Positions 30,231 to 39,106 are shown, numbered from the stretch's first letter. The stretch is DNA of 64,000 nucleotides from an uncultured SAR86 cluster bacterium (GCA_937773605.1 CALJVP010000001.1:1-64000), one strand, 5' to 3'. A program made the numbers and translations. The notes: a model not told the origin generated them from the sequence alone.

Positions 30231-30250
30231 TACTGTATATTTATACAGTA
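30231..30250. promoter_or_regulatory. LexA (SOS) box upstream of umuDC
   Basis: TACTGTATATTTATACAGTA is a near-perfect match to the E. coli SOS consensus (CTGT, 8 nt, ACAG with TA flanks). It lies 19 nt before the umuD start. It shares all outer positions with the box at 4033-4052. No second box is seen within umuDC. The divergent gene at 30439 is about 190 nt away and is probably outside its reach. Confidence 0.92.
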
Positions 30251-30319
30251 TATTTATATGTTACTTTTGTAAAGTATTAAAAGAAAAAATTGTTTTATTA
30301 AGCTTGTTGACACTGAACT

Positions 30320-30343
30320 GGTGTTATATTAAGGTATAACACC
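30320..30343. promoter_or_regulatory. Perfect 9-bp inverted repeat, possible operator
   Basis: GGTGTTATA and TATAACACC are perfect inverted repeats separated by 6 nt. A TATAAC hexamer lies in the right arm, and TTGACA (30307-30312) sits upstream, but the 22-nt spacing does not make a standard promoter. The symmetry suits a dimeric repressor site for the gene at 30439 or for the C-rich hairpin element. No T-run follows, so it is not a terminator. Confidence 0.5.
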
Positions 30344-30347
30344 TGAT

Positions 30348-30428
30348 ACCAAGCTGTTATTTATTTTTTGCATTCCTCCCCAGGGATTAGCTAAAATCTT
30401 AGAGTCTTTAATAGCTTGGTATTTTTTT
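30348..30428 (+). ncRNA. C-rich-loop hairpin element A (candidate small RNA or mRNA leader)
   Basis: ACCAAGCT (30348-30355) and AGCTTGGT (30413-30420) can close a large stem followed by a T8 run (30422-30429). Inside it, 30366-30396 folds as a hairpin with ATTCC/GGGAT arms and a TCCCCA loop. A related hairpin lies at 53232-53264. The C-rich strand (TCCTCC) could pair with the strong ribosome site GGAGGA (30431-30436) of the next gene, so it may control that gene in cis, or end transcription before it. The structure is read by eye; function is inferred. Confidence 0.4.
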
Positions 30429-30438
30429 TGGAGGATCC

Positions 30439-31095
30439 ATGAATAAGAGTTTAAGGAATTGGTTCATTCTTATATTCATTTATTGCACTTTTTTTGTTTG
30501 GTATACCGACCTCGGAGGTAAGCTAGACTCTGATGAGATAGCAACTTATTTGGTTAAGATGCAAGACAATAGAGAGGCAGTAGGATTTTCTTCACCAGCA
30601 GAAAAAGAAAAGGCTAAAGAACAGGGTGCAATAATAGAAGAGTTTATGAGAGAAGACTCTGGAAGGCAGTTCTTTGTAGTGAATAACATAGACATGTCCG
30701 AAAACCCTCAAGATGTTGAAGGCGCACAGCCAGGAGAAGATGCAGATCAGCTGATGGGTCGATACATGGAGCACATGTACGCTGAATTATTTAAGAGAGC
30801 CAGTCATCCTGTGTTTTTGGGTAGTGCGGTATCTACTGCCATAGATATTGTAGGGATTGAGAATGCAGAGAGTTGGGATAGTGCAGCTTTAATGCGATAC
30901 AAAAGTAGACGAGCATTTATGGAAATAGTGTCTAATCCAAAGATGCTTGGTAAGCATGAGTTTAAAATAGCAGCCTTAAATAAAACAATTGCCTATCCAG
31001 TTGAGACCGTTGTTTACTTAAGTGATCCGAGACTGCTATTGGGGCTTATTTTAATAATTATTGGTTTAATTATTCAACTAAGAATTAAGAAATAG
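30439..31095 (+). CDS. Membrane-anchored protein with a dimeric alpha/beta-barrel-like domain
   Basis: Protein of 218 residues with an N-terminal membrane segment (about 8-24, FILIFIYCTFFVWY) and a C-terminal one (about 197-214, LLLGLILIIIGLIIQL). The part between, especially YMEHMYAELFKRASHPVF and RYKSRRAFMEIVSNPKM...AALNKTIAYPVE, resembles DUF1330/ferredoxin-like barrel proteins. No catalytic residues are evident. It has a strong ribosome site (GGAGGA) directly after the T-run of hairpin element A. It converges on lpxH with 11 nt of overlap. Function unknown. Confidence 0.65.
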   Translation: MNKSLRNWFILIFIYCTFFVWYTDLGGKLDSDEIATYLVKMQDNREAVGFSSPAEKEKAKEQGAIIEEFMREDSGRQFFVVNNIDMSENPQDVEGAQPGEDADQLMGRYMEHMYAELFKRASHPVFLGSAVSTAIDIVGIENAESWDSAALMRYKSRRAFMEIVSNPKMLGKHEFKIAALNKTIAYPVETVVYLSDPRLLLGLILIIIGLIIQLRIKK

Positions 31096-31807
31096 AAAAT
31101 TTCTTAAGTTCACATGAATTGCTGTCCATCCAGATAAACCAACCAAACTTATCCCAGTCCCCCAATACAATTCTTTTAGAAGTAACTCCCTTGAAGTTCA
31201 TCATATGAGTATTGGGTCTGTGGGTGTGTCCGTGAATTAATAAATCAGCAGAAAATTCTTCCATAACTCTTGAAACTTCATTTTCTGAAACATCCATAAT
31301 ATCTTCTTTTTTCCGGCCTGTTGCTTCTTTACTAATTACCCTGAGCTCTTCAGCAATTGATTTACGTTCGCCAATGGGTTTGCTAAGAAATTCATTTCTC
31401 CAAGAGGGACTTCTAGTGGTGGCCCTAAAAGATTGATAGTCAACATCATCCGTACATAAAAGATCCCCATGCATTAGCAAGACAGAGTTTCCAAACATTT
31501 CTTCTTTTTTTGGATCGTCTATAAGTATAAGGCCTGCCTCTTCTGCAAAATTACTACCTATTAAAAAATCCCTATTGCCATGCATAGCATATATGTCTGT
31601 GGAGGTGCTTAATTCCAAAAGGGTTTTTTTAACTAGCAGAGTTAGATCGGTCTCATCATCATCACCGATCCAAGCTTCAAAAAAATCCCCTAAAACATAA
31701 AGGCGTTCAGCTTTACTTGCAGTGTTCTCAATAAAAGATATGAAAGCTTTAGTTATTTCAGGTCTATCATCATGAAGATGAAGATCTGATATAAAGCAGA
31801 ATGCCAT
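31085..31807 (-). CDS. lpxH: UDP-2,3-diacylglucosamine diphosphatase LpxH
   Basis: Peripheral membrane metallophosphatase that makes lipid X in lipid A synthesis. It has 240 residues, the usual length. The metal sites are in FISDLHLHDD, VLGDFFEAWIGDDDE, MHGNRDFLIG, LMHGDLLCTDD and IHGHTHRPNTH. It lies 5 nt after the cyclophilin gene, the ppiB-lpxH pair also seen in E. coli next to cysS. Its presence shows an LPS-bearing, Gram-negative cell. Confidence 0.95.
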   Translation of the reverse strand: MAFCFISDLHLHDDRPEITKAFISFIENTASKAERLYVLGDFFEAWIGDDDETDLTLLVKKTLLELSTSTDIYAMHGNRDFLIGSNFAEEAGLILIDDPKKEEMFGNSVLLMHGDLLCTDDVDYQSFRATTRSPSWRNEFLSKPIGERKSIAEELRVISKEATGRKKEDIMDVSENEVSRVMEEFSADLLIHGHTHRPNTHMMNFKGVTSKRIVLGDWDKFGWFIWMDSNSCELKKFSIS

Positions 31808-31812
31808 AGGCT

Positions 31813-32406
31813 TTATTCTGAGCTAACTACAGTATCAATTATAGATATTTCTTCTAAAGGAACATCTTGGTGAAAACTAACGCTTCCTGTCTCTGTAGCT
31901 GCTATAGCTTCAACAGTTTCAAAGCCATCGACAACTTCTCCAAAAACAGCGTAACCCCAGCCTTGGATAGTTTCTTCAGTGTGGTCTAAAGATACATTAT
32001 TTTGTAAGTTAATAAAAAATTGAGAAGAAGCAGAATGAGGTTCGTTTGTTCTTGCCATTGAGAGAGACCATTTAAGATTCTTCACTCCATTATTTGCTTC
32101 ATTTTGTATAGGGGGATTGCCTTTTTTGTCATTCATGCCTGACTCCATACCGCCACCCTGAATAACAAAACCTGGGATTACACGATGAAATAGAGTTCCG
32201 TTAAAAAAACCACTCTCAGCATAATCAAGAAAGTTCTTGGAAGTTACTGGAGCTTCTTCTTCAAAAAGTTCTATGACGATGGGACCTAATGTTGTGTTAA
32301 AAGTTATCACTTTTACCTCCTTTTCTTTGTTTTGAGAACAGCTCGTCATCCAAAAAGATCCCAATATTATGACAACTAAAATACATATTGATGAGAGATG
32401 TTTCAT
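31813..32406 (-). CDS. Cyclophilin-type peptidyl-prolyl isomerase, lipoprotein
   Basis: Proline isomerase that should assist folding in the cell envelope. It has 197 residues. The N-terminus (KHLSSICILVVIILGSFWMTSC) is a signal peptide with lipobox MTSC. The cyclophilin core follows: FNTTLGPIVIELFEEEAP, NFLDYAESGFFNGTLFHRVI, GFVIQGGG, SMARTNEPHSASSQFFINL and YAVFGEVVDGFETV. E. coli PpiB at this position is cytosolic, so the lipid anchor suggests a different place of action. It is divergent from gltX. Confidence 0.93.
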   Translation of the reverse strand: MKHLSSICILVVIILGSFWMTSCSQNKEKEVKVITFNTTLGPIVIELFEEEAPVTSKNFLDYAESGFFNGTLFHRVIPGFVIQGGGMESGMNDKKGNPPIQNEANNGVKNLKWSLSMARTNEPHSASSQFFINLQNNVSLDHTEETIQGWGYAVFGEVVDGFETVEAIAATETGSVSFHQDVPLEEISIIDTVVSSE

Positions 32407-32480
32407 TTTCTTTTAAATTCATTAACGCGAGGAGGCTATAATACGTATTTTAGAGGTTTGCTTCCAATTAAATAAAGAAT

Positions 32481-33890
32481 ATGTCTGAATACAAATCACG
32501 GTTTTGCCCTAGTCCAACGGGATTTTTGCACCTAGGAAACCTAAGAACCGCATTATTGAATGTCCTTTTAGCCCTTCAGACTAAGGGCACTTTTCTATTG
32601 AGGATTGAAGATACAGATCAAGAACGGTCAGAGAAGAAGTATGCAGATGCAGTTTGTGAAGACTTAAAATGGATGAACTTGAATTGGCAAGAGGGTCCAG
32701 AAGTAGGTGGTGAACAAGATTCGTATTTTCAATCCGAGCGTAATGATATCTATGTTTTATTTTATGAAAAATTACTAGAACAAGATCTAATTTATCCATG
32801 CTTTATGAGTGAGCAAGAACTCAAGGCTATACGGCGCAATCAGTTAGCTGCCGGACAACCACCCCGATATAATGGAGCCTGGGCTGATGCTTCAGAAGAG
32901 GAAGTTAAAAAAGAATTATCAAAAGGATCAAAGCCGGTCTATAGATTTAGACTATCAAAAGATCAAGTCATCACTTTTACTGATTTAACGAAAGGTGAGC
33001 AAAGTTTTTCAGGATCAGATCTAGATGATTTTATTGTAAAGAAACAAGATGGAAATCCTACATTTATGTTTGCTAACGCAATAGATGACGCACTTATGGG
33101 AGTGAATGTTGTTTTAAGAGGGGATGACCATCTCAGCAACACTCCAAGGCAAATAGCATTGCTTAAGGCTTTGGATCTCTCAATTCCAGAATTTATACAT
33201 GTAGCCTTATTTACTGGTGACGACGGTTCCCCTCTATCAAAAAGAAATGGAAGTCTTTCAGTACAAGAGTTAAGAGAAGCAGGTTATTTTCCTAAAGCCA
33301 TAGCAAATTATCTATCAAGAGTAGGCCATACAATCGGTGATAATGAACTTAGAAGCCTTGAAGAGTTAGCAACTGTTTTTAAGATAGATAATATTTCAAA
33401 CTCGCCAAGTAGATTCGATCTTGACCAATTGGGGTTTTGGCAAAAGAAAGTTATTGAATCCGAATCTACCGAAAGTCTATTAACCTGGTTAAGAAAAGAT
33501 TTAAGTGAGATTCTCCCTGCTGAAATTGATCAGAATGGATTTGTTGAATTGATAAGAGAAAATATTGTATTTCCTAAAGATGCTGCAGATTATGCAAAAA
33601 ATCTTTTTGTTCATTCTTTGAGCTCAGATAAAGAAGTTTCAACTATTATTAAAGAAACGGGACCTAATTTTTTTAATATAGCAAGGGAATGCGTCCAAGA
33701 ACATTGGGGAGACTGGTCAAAGATCATGAAAGATATTGGAGAGAAGTCTGGCAATAAAGGAAAAGAATTGTTTATGCCCATTAGAGCTGCTATCACCTGT
33801 CAGTTATCAGGACCCGAGCTTGACCAAGTAACAAAACTTTTAGATATTGATAGAGTGGTTCGAAGGTTAGAGGAAGCATCTCAGTTATGA
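32481..33890 (+). CDS. gltX: Glutamyl-tRNA synthetase
   Basis: Charges tRNA-Glu with glutamate. It has 469 residues of class I synthetase fold. The HIGH-like motif is H17-N20 in RFCPSPTGFLHLGN and the KMSKS-like motif is PLSKRNG near residue 252. IEDTDQERSE and RGDDHLSNTPRQIALLKAL (two blocks) fit the family. The RFCPSPTG...HLGN form resembles the second-type GluRS (as in Coxiella) rather than the RIAPSPTG form of pseudomonads. The end overlaps cysS by 4 nt. Confidence 0.95.
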   Translation: MSEYKSRFCPSPTGFLHLGNLRTALLNVLLALQTKGTFLLRIEDTDQERSEKKYADAVCEDLKWMNLNWQEGPEVGGEQDSYFQSERNDIYVLFYEKLLEQDLIYPCFMSEQELKAIRRNQLAAGQPPRYNGAWADASEEEVKKELSKGSKPVYRFRLSKDQVITFTDLTKGEQSFSGSDLDDFIVKKQDGNPTFMFANAIDDALMGVNVVLRGDDHLSNTPRQIALLKALDLSIPEFIHVALFTGDDGSPLSKRNGSLSVQELREAGYFPKAIANYLSRVGHTIGDNELRSLEELATVFKIDNISNSPSRFDLDQLGFWQKKVIESESTESLLTWLRKDLSEILPAEIDQNGFVELIRENIVFPKDAADYAKNLFVHSLSSDKEVSTIIKETGPNFFNIARECVQEHWGDWSKIMKDIGEKSGNKGKELFMPIRAAITCQLSGPELDQVTKLLDIDRVVRRLEEASQL

Positions 33891-35254
33891 AGATTTATAA
33901 CAGTCTGACAGGAAAAAAAGAAATTTTAGAGACTCTTGAACCCAACAGAGTGAAGATGTACGTATGCGGAATGACCGTTTATGATCACACGCATATTGGC
34001 CATGCCAGAACTTTCCTATGTTTTGATGTAATTGTTAGATATCTGCGTCATGCAGGTTTTACAGTTGACTACATTAGAAATATTACTGATGTGGATGACA
34101 AGATAATAGAGCGTTCAAAAAAACTCAATATTGAAGCTTTAGAATTAACCTCAAAATACATTAACTCTATGCAATATGATTTTAATTCTCTAGGCATGAT
34201 AGATCCTGACCAGGAACCTAAAGCAACTGAGAATATACCTTCGATTATTAAGTTAATAGAGAAATTGATAGAAAAAAATCATGCTTACATTGGCAAGTCT
34301 GATGTTTATTTTTCTACTGACTCTTTTGCAGAGTATGGCAGGTTGTCGAGACGTAACACTGAAGAAATGTTGGCTGGAGCAAGAGTTAATGTCGATGAAG
34401 AAAAACGCAACCCTGCTGATTTTGTTCTATGGAAGAAAGCAGAACAAGGCTTAGCGTGGGATTCACCTTGGGGTAAGGGGAGGCCGGGTTGGCATATTGA
34501 ATGTTCCGCAATGAGCATGGATGCTTTGGGTGAGTCTTTTGACATTCATGGAGGTGGAATGGATTTAAAATTCCCACATCATGAAAATGAAATAGCTCAA
34601 TCAAAGTGTTCTACAGGTAAAGACTTTGCAACCTATTGGATGCATACGGGGTCATTGAGGATTGACCAAGAAAAAATGTCTAAATCTTTAGATAATTTCA
34701 TCACTATAAAGGAGGCTTTAAAAAGTTTTTCCAGTGAGGTGCTACGATATTTCCTGATCTCAAGCCATTATCGAAGTCCAATGAACTTCTCAATTGACGG
34801 CCTGACTGAAGCTCAAGCTTCTCTTGATCGACTATATACAGCTTTAAAAGATTGTGAAATTCAAGTTGAAGAGGTTGAGAATGAGTTTTCTTTCCAGTAC
34901 AAAAAAATGATGGATGATGATTTTAATGTCCCAGGCGCATTAGCAGTTCTCTTTGATATGGCTAAGTCTATTAATTCACTCAAAGACTCAGATCAATTTG
35001 ATCAAGCAAATCAACTTGCAACTATTTTGGTATCCCTGGCAAAGCCATTGGGTGTTCTTCAACAAGACCCAGAAGACTATTTAAAATCAGGAGTTCAATT
35101 ATCCGAAGATAAGATAGAGGGCCTAATTAGAGAAAGAGAGGTGGCCCGTACAAATAGAGATTTCAAGAAATCAGATCAAATAAGAGATGAACTTATCTCC
35201 ATGAATATTGTTCTGGAAGATTCTGCCGATGGAACCTCTTGGAGAAGGAAATAA
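33887..35254 (+). CDS. cysS: Cysteinyl-tRNA synthetase
   Basis: Class I synthetase that charges tRNA-Cys; 455 residues. The N-terminal VKMYVCGMTVYDHTHIGHAR holds a zinc cysteine and the HIGH motif. GWHIECSAMSMD and FPHHENEIAQS carry further zinc ligands, and KMSKSLDNFI is the KMSKS loop. The ATG sits in the gltX stop overlap, so the two synthetases are coupled. It converges on the nuclease gene at 35255. Confidence 0.97.
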   Translation: MKIYNSLTGKKEILETLEPNRVKMYVCGMTVYDHTHIGHARTFLCFDVIVRYLRHAGFTVDYIRNITDVDDKIIERSKKLNIEALELTSKYINSMQYDFNSLGMIDPDQEPKATENIPSIIKLIEKLIEKNHAYIGKSDVYFSTDSFAEYGRLSRRNTEEMLAGARVNVDEEKRNPADFVLWKKAEQGLAWDSPWGKGRPGWHIECSAMSMDALGESFDIHGGGMDLKFPHHENEIAQSKCSTGKDFATYWMHTGSLRIDQEKMSKSLDNFITIKEALKSFSSEVLRYFLISSHYRSPMNFSIDGLTEAQASLDRLYTALKDCEIQVEEVENEFSFQYKKMMDDDFNVPGALAVLFDMAKSINSLKDSDQFDQANQLATILVSLAKPLGVLQQDPEDYLKSGVQLSEDKIEGLIREREVARTNRDFKKSDQIRDELISMNIVLEDSADGTSWRRK

Positions 35255-35983
35255 TTAAATAGTTAAAGTTTTTTTAACGTAACTGCAATAGCTGCAATTT
35301 TGAGAAGCTTCTGGAGGTTGGTCTGCCATCAGCGTAGCTTTTAGATCCATCAGAGTAGGCTCAATCCACTGGTCACTGCCTTTATATGGAATAAGTTTAG
35401 TTTTGAATTCTAGGTTGTTATTAAATTCATCTTTATTTGCAATTCCGTTGCAATAAACAAAATAAGCAGTATCAGATACATCAAATGAGTTTCCTCTTAA
35501 TAACCATTGATAAAATTCTACCTGTCGCTTGTAACCTATTTGCCATTCAGCGTCTAAACTCACCTCACCTTTTTTTGATGTAGCCTTATAATCAACAACT
35601 ATTAATTGATTTGTATCTATATCTATCCATACATCATCTAGGCCACCTCGGAGTAATAAGTTTGTAGGCTCGTGGAATCTTTTTGCTCCATGCCTCAAAG
35701 CTTCTCGCCATTCCTCTATATCGGGATGTTGATAAGGGAGGGCGTTGATTCTATTTTCAATCATAATTGGATGAGGTTTCTGTGCCTCTCTGTAAAGATC
35801 AAATTCATTCTTTAAAAGTTCATCTACAGCATTATTTAAATTAAAAGGAAAAGAAGGAGGTCTTGCTATACCGATTCTATTAATCAAGTAGAAACATCGT
35901 GAGCAATCTAAAAAACTGTCCACTCTAGATCTACTCAGTGTAAAAGTTTCTTCTGATTTAGGATTAAATAATTGAGCAGGCAT
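35255..35983 (-). CDS. Stand-alone Cas4/RecB-like PD-(D/E)XK nuclease with likely Fe-S cluster
   Basis: Predicted DNA exonuclease of 242 residues. The nuclease core shows GGLDDVWID (D116/D117), IVVDYKAT (D131, K133) and the RecB-family QxxxY motif QVEFY (Q154, Y158). Two Cys pairs flank it: C27/C30 in FLDCSRCFYL and C230/C233 in NCSYCSY. This is the arrangement expected for a [4Fe-4S] cluster in AddB/Cas4-type nucleases. No cas genes, repeats or helicase gene are adjacent. It is next to tRNA-Asn. Biological role unknown; DNA repair is likely. Confidence 0.8.
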   Translation of the reverse strand: MPAQLFNPKSEETFTLSRSRVDSFLDCSRCFYLINRIGIARPPSFPFNLNNAVDELLKNEFDLYREAQKPHPIMIENRINALPYQHPDIEEWREALRHGAKRFHEPTNLLLRGGLDDVWIDIDTNQLIVVDYKATSKKGEVSLDAEWQIGYKRQVEFYQWLLRGNSFDVSDTAYFVYCNGIANKDEFNNNLEFKTKLIPYKGSDQWIEPTLMDLKATLMADQPPEASQNCSYCSYVKKTLTI

Positions 35984-36041
35984 ATTTAAAATTTAAAAAG
36001 TTTTTTGTTTTGTATTATTCTCTGTATCCTAACAAAGTAAC

Positions 36042-36080
36042 AAAAAAAAGGCTCATAAACATTAAGTCTACAAGCCTTTT
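36042..36080 (-). terminator. Rho-independent terminator of tRNA-Asn
   Basis: On the minus strand AAAAGGCTTGTAGAC pairs with GTTTATGAGCCTTTT (with G-T wobbles) around a 5-nt loop and runs into eight Ts. It lies a few bases after the tRNA CCA end. Confidence 0.85.
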
Positions 36081-36085
36081 AAGTG

Positions 36086-36161
36086 TGGCTCCTCGAGCTG
36101 GGCTCGAACCAGCGACCCATTGATTAACAGTCAATTGCTCTACCGACTGAGCTATCGAGGA
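36086..36161 (-). tRNA. tRNA-Asn (anticodon GTT)
   Basis: Full 76-nt cloverleaf on the minus strand. Acceptor arms are TCCTCGA and TCGAGGA, the D arm GCTC/GAGC, the anticodon stem ATTGA/TCAAT with loop CTGTTAA (anticodon GTT), and the T arm GCTGG TTCGAGC CCAGC. The CCA end is encoded. Confidence 0.97.
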
Positions 36162-36216
36162 ATATAGTGATTATAACGCGTCCTAAGTAAGCTTATAATC
36201 CTTTTTTTAAATATTT

Positions 36217-38235
36217 ATGACAAAAGAATTTCAAATAGTATCAGATTTCAGTCCTGCGGGTGATCAACCACAAGCTATAAGTAAATTAGTTGAAGGAATA
36301 AATAGTGGTTTGCTTAATCAGACTCTTTTGGGTGTTACAGGTTCTGGTAAGACATTCACCGTTGCTAATGTAATTCAAGAACTTCAGAGGCCTGCTATTG
36401 TCATGGCACACAACAAAACTCTTGCCGCCCAATTATACGGAGAGTTCAAAGAGTTTTTCCCAAATAACGCTGTTGAATATTTTGTTTCTTATTACGACTA
36501 TTACCAGCCTGAAGCTTATGTTCCAAGCACTGATATTTTCATAGAGAAAGATGCTTCCATTAATGAGCATATTGAACAAATGCGACTTTCTGCTACTAAA
36601 GCAGTCATGGAGAGAAGGGATGTAATTATTGTCGCTTCTGTTTCTGCAATCTACGGACTTGGAGATCCTGAGTCCTATCTTCAAATGGTTTTGCATCTAG
36701 ATAGAGGCGATACAGTAGAACAGAGAACAATTTTAAGACGTTTAGCAGAGTTGCAATACGAAAGGAATGAGATTGAATTTAAGAGATCAAACTATCGTGT
36801 GCGTGGCGATGTAATAGATGTTTTTCCTGCTGACTCTGAAAAAGAAGCTATAAGAATTGAACTGTTAGGAGATGAAATAGATTCACTAAAATTCTTTGAT
36901 CCTTTAACGGGTGAGGTAATTAGAGAGGTCCCTAGGGTCACTATTTATCCAAAGTCACATTATGTCACTAGCCGAGATAGGATCTTAAAGGCTATAGATT
37001 TTATTAAAGAAGAGTTGGTTGATCGTTTGGCTTATTTAAATAAAGAAAACAAGTTAGTAGAGGCTCAAAGACTTGAGCAAAGAACACTTTATGACCTGGA
37101 GATGCTGAAAGAATTAGGATTTTGTTCTGGAATAGAAAATTACTCTAGATTTTTATCAGATCGCCAACCAGGAGAAGCACCTCCTACTCTTTACGAATAC
37201 CTACCTGAAGATGCCTTAGTTTTTGTAGATGAGTCGCATGCTTCTTTGCCGCAATTAGGAGGTATGTATCGAGGGGACAGGTCTAGAAAACAAACTCTTG
37301 TAGACTATGGTTTTAGATTGCCAGTGGCTCTAGACAATCGTCCTTTGCGATTTGACGAGTGGGAAATGTTATCCGGTCAGAGAGTTTTTCTTTCAGCTAC
37401 TCCTGGAAAATACGAATTAGAAAATTCTGCAGATACAGTAGAGTTGGTTGTAAGACCAACTGGTCTCACAGATCCTCCCGTTGAAATTAGACCCGCGACT
37501 CATCAAGTTGATGATCTCTTAGGAGAAGTTAAGCGTATTGCAAAAGATGGGGACCGTGTTTTAGTAACCGTATTGACCAAGAGAATGGCTGAAGACTTAA
37601 CTGATTACTTAGATGAAAACGGAGTCCGAGTAAGATATATGCATTCAGATATTGAAACCGTTGAGAGAGTTGAAATCATTAGAGATCTAAGGCTTGGCAT
37701 GTTTGATGTTCTAGTTGGAATTAACCTATTAAGAGAGGGGCTAGATATACCTGAAGTAGCTTTAGTTGCCATACTAGATGCAGATAAAGAAGGCTTCCTT
37801 AGATCAGAAAGCTCTTTGATTCAAACTATAGGAAGGGCGGCAAGACACATTGAAGGAAGGTCTATCCTGTATGCCGATAAAGTTACTGGCTCAATGGAAA
37901 GGGCAATTAAAGAAACCGATAGAAGAAGAAAAATACAAGAAGATCACAATGCTAAGAATTCTATCAAACCAGTAGGGATAACTAAGAAGGTTTCTGATGT
38001 AATGGAAGGTGCCAGGTCTGTTAAAGGAAAGTCTAAAACAAGACGAAAGTTAGATAAGATTAAAGAAACAAACTTTAAACCAATCGAAGAATTCCATGAT
38101 CCCGTAGCACTTAAGAAAGAAATAATCTTCGTTGAAGATATGATGTATAAGTATGCCAAAAACTTAGAGTTCGAAGAAGCGGCAGCCTATAGAGATAGGG
38201 TTGCAGAGTTAAAAGAAAAGCTAATTATGACCTAG
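36217..38235 (+). CDS. uvrB: Excinuclease ABC subunit B
   Basis: Damage-verifying helicase-like subunit of nucleotide excision repair. It has 672 residues, the usual length. Walker A is GVTGSGKT (39-46); the beta-hairpin that probes damage is in [51 protein letters not shown] and [13 protein letters not shown] are helicase motifs, and the UVR domain is at the C-terminus ([20 protein letters not shown]). A TATAAT at 36194-36199 could be its -10 box. Unlike E. coli, no LexA box is visible upstream. It overlaps the convergent transglycosylase gene by 11 nt. Confidence 0.97.
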   Translation: MTKEFQIVSDFSPAGDQPQAISKLVEGINSGLLNQTLLGVTGSGKTFTVANVIQELQRPAIVMAHNKTLAAQLYGEFKEFFPNNAVEYFVSYYDYYQPEAYVPSTDIFIEKDASINEHIEQMRLSATKAVMERRDVIIVASVSAIYGLGDPESYLQMVLHLDRGDTVEQRTILRRLAELQYERNEIEFKRSNYRVRGDVIDVFPADSEKEAIRIELLGDEIDSLKFFDPLTGEVIREVPRVTIYPKSHYVTSRDRILKAIDFIKEELVDRLAYLNKENKLVEAQRLEQRTLYDLEMLKELGFCSGIENYSRFLSDRQPGEAPPTLYEYLPEDALVFVDESHASLPQLGGMYRGDRSRKQTLVDYGFRLPVALDNRPLRFDEWEMLSGQRVFLSATPGKYELENSADTVELVVRPTGLTDPPVEIRPATHQVDDLLGEVKRIAKDGDRVLVTVLTKRMAEDLTDYLDENGVRVRYMHSDIETVERVEIIRDLRLGMFDVLVGINLLREGLDIPEVALVAILDADKEGFLRSESSLIQTIGRAARHIEGRSILYADKVTGSMERAIKETDRRRKIQEDHNAKNSIKPVGITKKVSDVMEGARSVKGKSKTRRKLDKIKETNFKPIEEFHDPVALKKEIIFVEDMMYKYAKNLEFEEAAAYRDRVAELKEKLIMT

Positions 38236-38956
38236 TGAAGCCCAGTCTTTTGTTTTTCTCGATTAAAGAAAGAGTTTCATAGTAGAGTCTAATTCTTTCA
38301 ACATATTCCAAGGCTTCTTCTCCCTTATTCTGACCTTCCATTAACTCATCTCGATACCTTCTGTCCAAATGAATGGGCAGAAATTCACTAACATCAGACC
38401 AACTTTCAGCATTTCGTCCATTTTTATCAGTTAATTGTCTTGCCTGATTTAAGTTCATGAAACCTAAGTTGTATGCAGCAAGAGACATCCATATTCTATC
38501 GGCCTTAGGTATACTTTTTGGGAATCTTTCTAGCGTCTTCTGAAAATAATTTGCCCCTCCTAGAATGCTTTGATTTGGGTCTGTTCTCTTTCTAATTCCC
38601 ATTTCTTTAGCAGTCTTTTGAGTAAGCATCATCAAACCTCTCACACCTGTTTGAGAGATTGCCTTAGGATCCCAATGCGATTCTTGATAACTTATAGCAG
38701 CTATTAAAGTCCAGTGAACATCTAAGTCCTTAGACGCCTGTTCAAATGAAACTTTATAATCTGGTAGGCGCTCAGAAACTCTAGTAAGGAAAATTGTTTG
38801 GCCTGCAGGATCGTTTGCCCAAAGTTCAGAAAGGTCTTTATCAAGATTGTTAAAATTTTCTATTTCATACGATGCAAACAGAGGAGATTCAACTCCAATT
38901 AGGGTTAAGCATATGAGAGAGGAGAAAAGAAAATACTTTAACTTTTTAAATATCAA
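38225..38956 (-). CDS. Lytic transglycosylase, MltF-like catalytic domain only
   Basis: Predicted murein-cleaving enzyme of 243 residues. A signal peptide (about 1-29, ending SPLFAS) is followed by an SLT domain with catalytic E92 in [14 protein letters not shown], then [20 protein letters not shown] and [16 protein letters not shown]. It lies next to purL in opposite orientation, as mltF does in E. coli and Pseudomonas, but the N-terminal solute-binding-like regulatory domain of MltF (more than 200 residues) is absent. It is secreted to the periplasm or outer membrane. Confidence 0.88.
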   Translation of the reverse strand: MIFKKLKYFLFSSLICLTLIGVESPLFASYEIENFNNLDKDLSELWANDPAGQTIFLTRVSERLPDYKVSFEQASKDLDVHWTLIAAISYQESHWDPKAISQTGVRGLMMLTQKTAKEMGIRKRTDPNQSILGGANYFQKTLERFPKSIPKADRIWMSLAAYNLGFMNLNQARQLTDKNGRNAESWSDVSEFLPIHLDRRYRDELMEGQNKGEEALEYVERIRLYYETLSLIEKNKRLGFTRS

Positions 38957-39106
38957 AAATAGTCCCCAGAATTTCTTCTTATTTTAGATGATTTTTTGCA
39001 AAGTTTCACCAAATCTAAGCCTATAAACTTATTAGAAATTTTGTAACCTTGGTATAAAACATTTCTAGTCTTAGATGCGTTGATCTATAATATTAAGCCT
39101 ACCCCA

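Noticed and set aside
30307-30340. TTGACA followed by TATAAC as a sigma-70 promoter for hairpin element A or the gene at 30439
   Set aside because: The spacing is 22 nt, too long for a standard promoter; other hexamer pairs in the region fit no better.
35255-36161. CRISPR-Cas locus suggested by the Cas4-like nuclease
   Set aside because: No direct-repeat array and no other cas-like gene were seen anywhere in the window.
36162-36216. LexA box upstream of uvrB
   Set aside because: uvrB is SOS-controlled in E. coli, but no CTGT-N8-ACAG sequence occurs here.
39080-39106. Upstream TTG start for purL
   Set aside because: It adds nine residues without family similarity; the ATG at 39107 matches the expected N-terminus.
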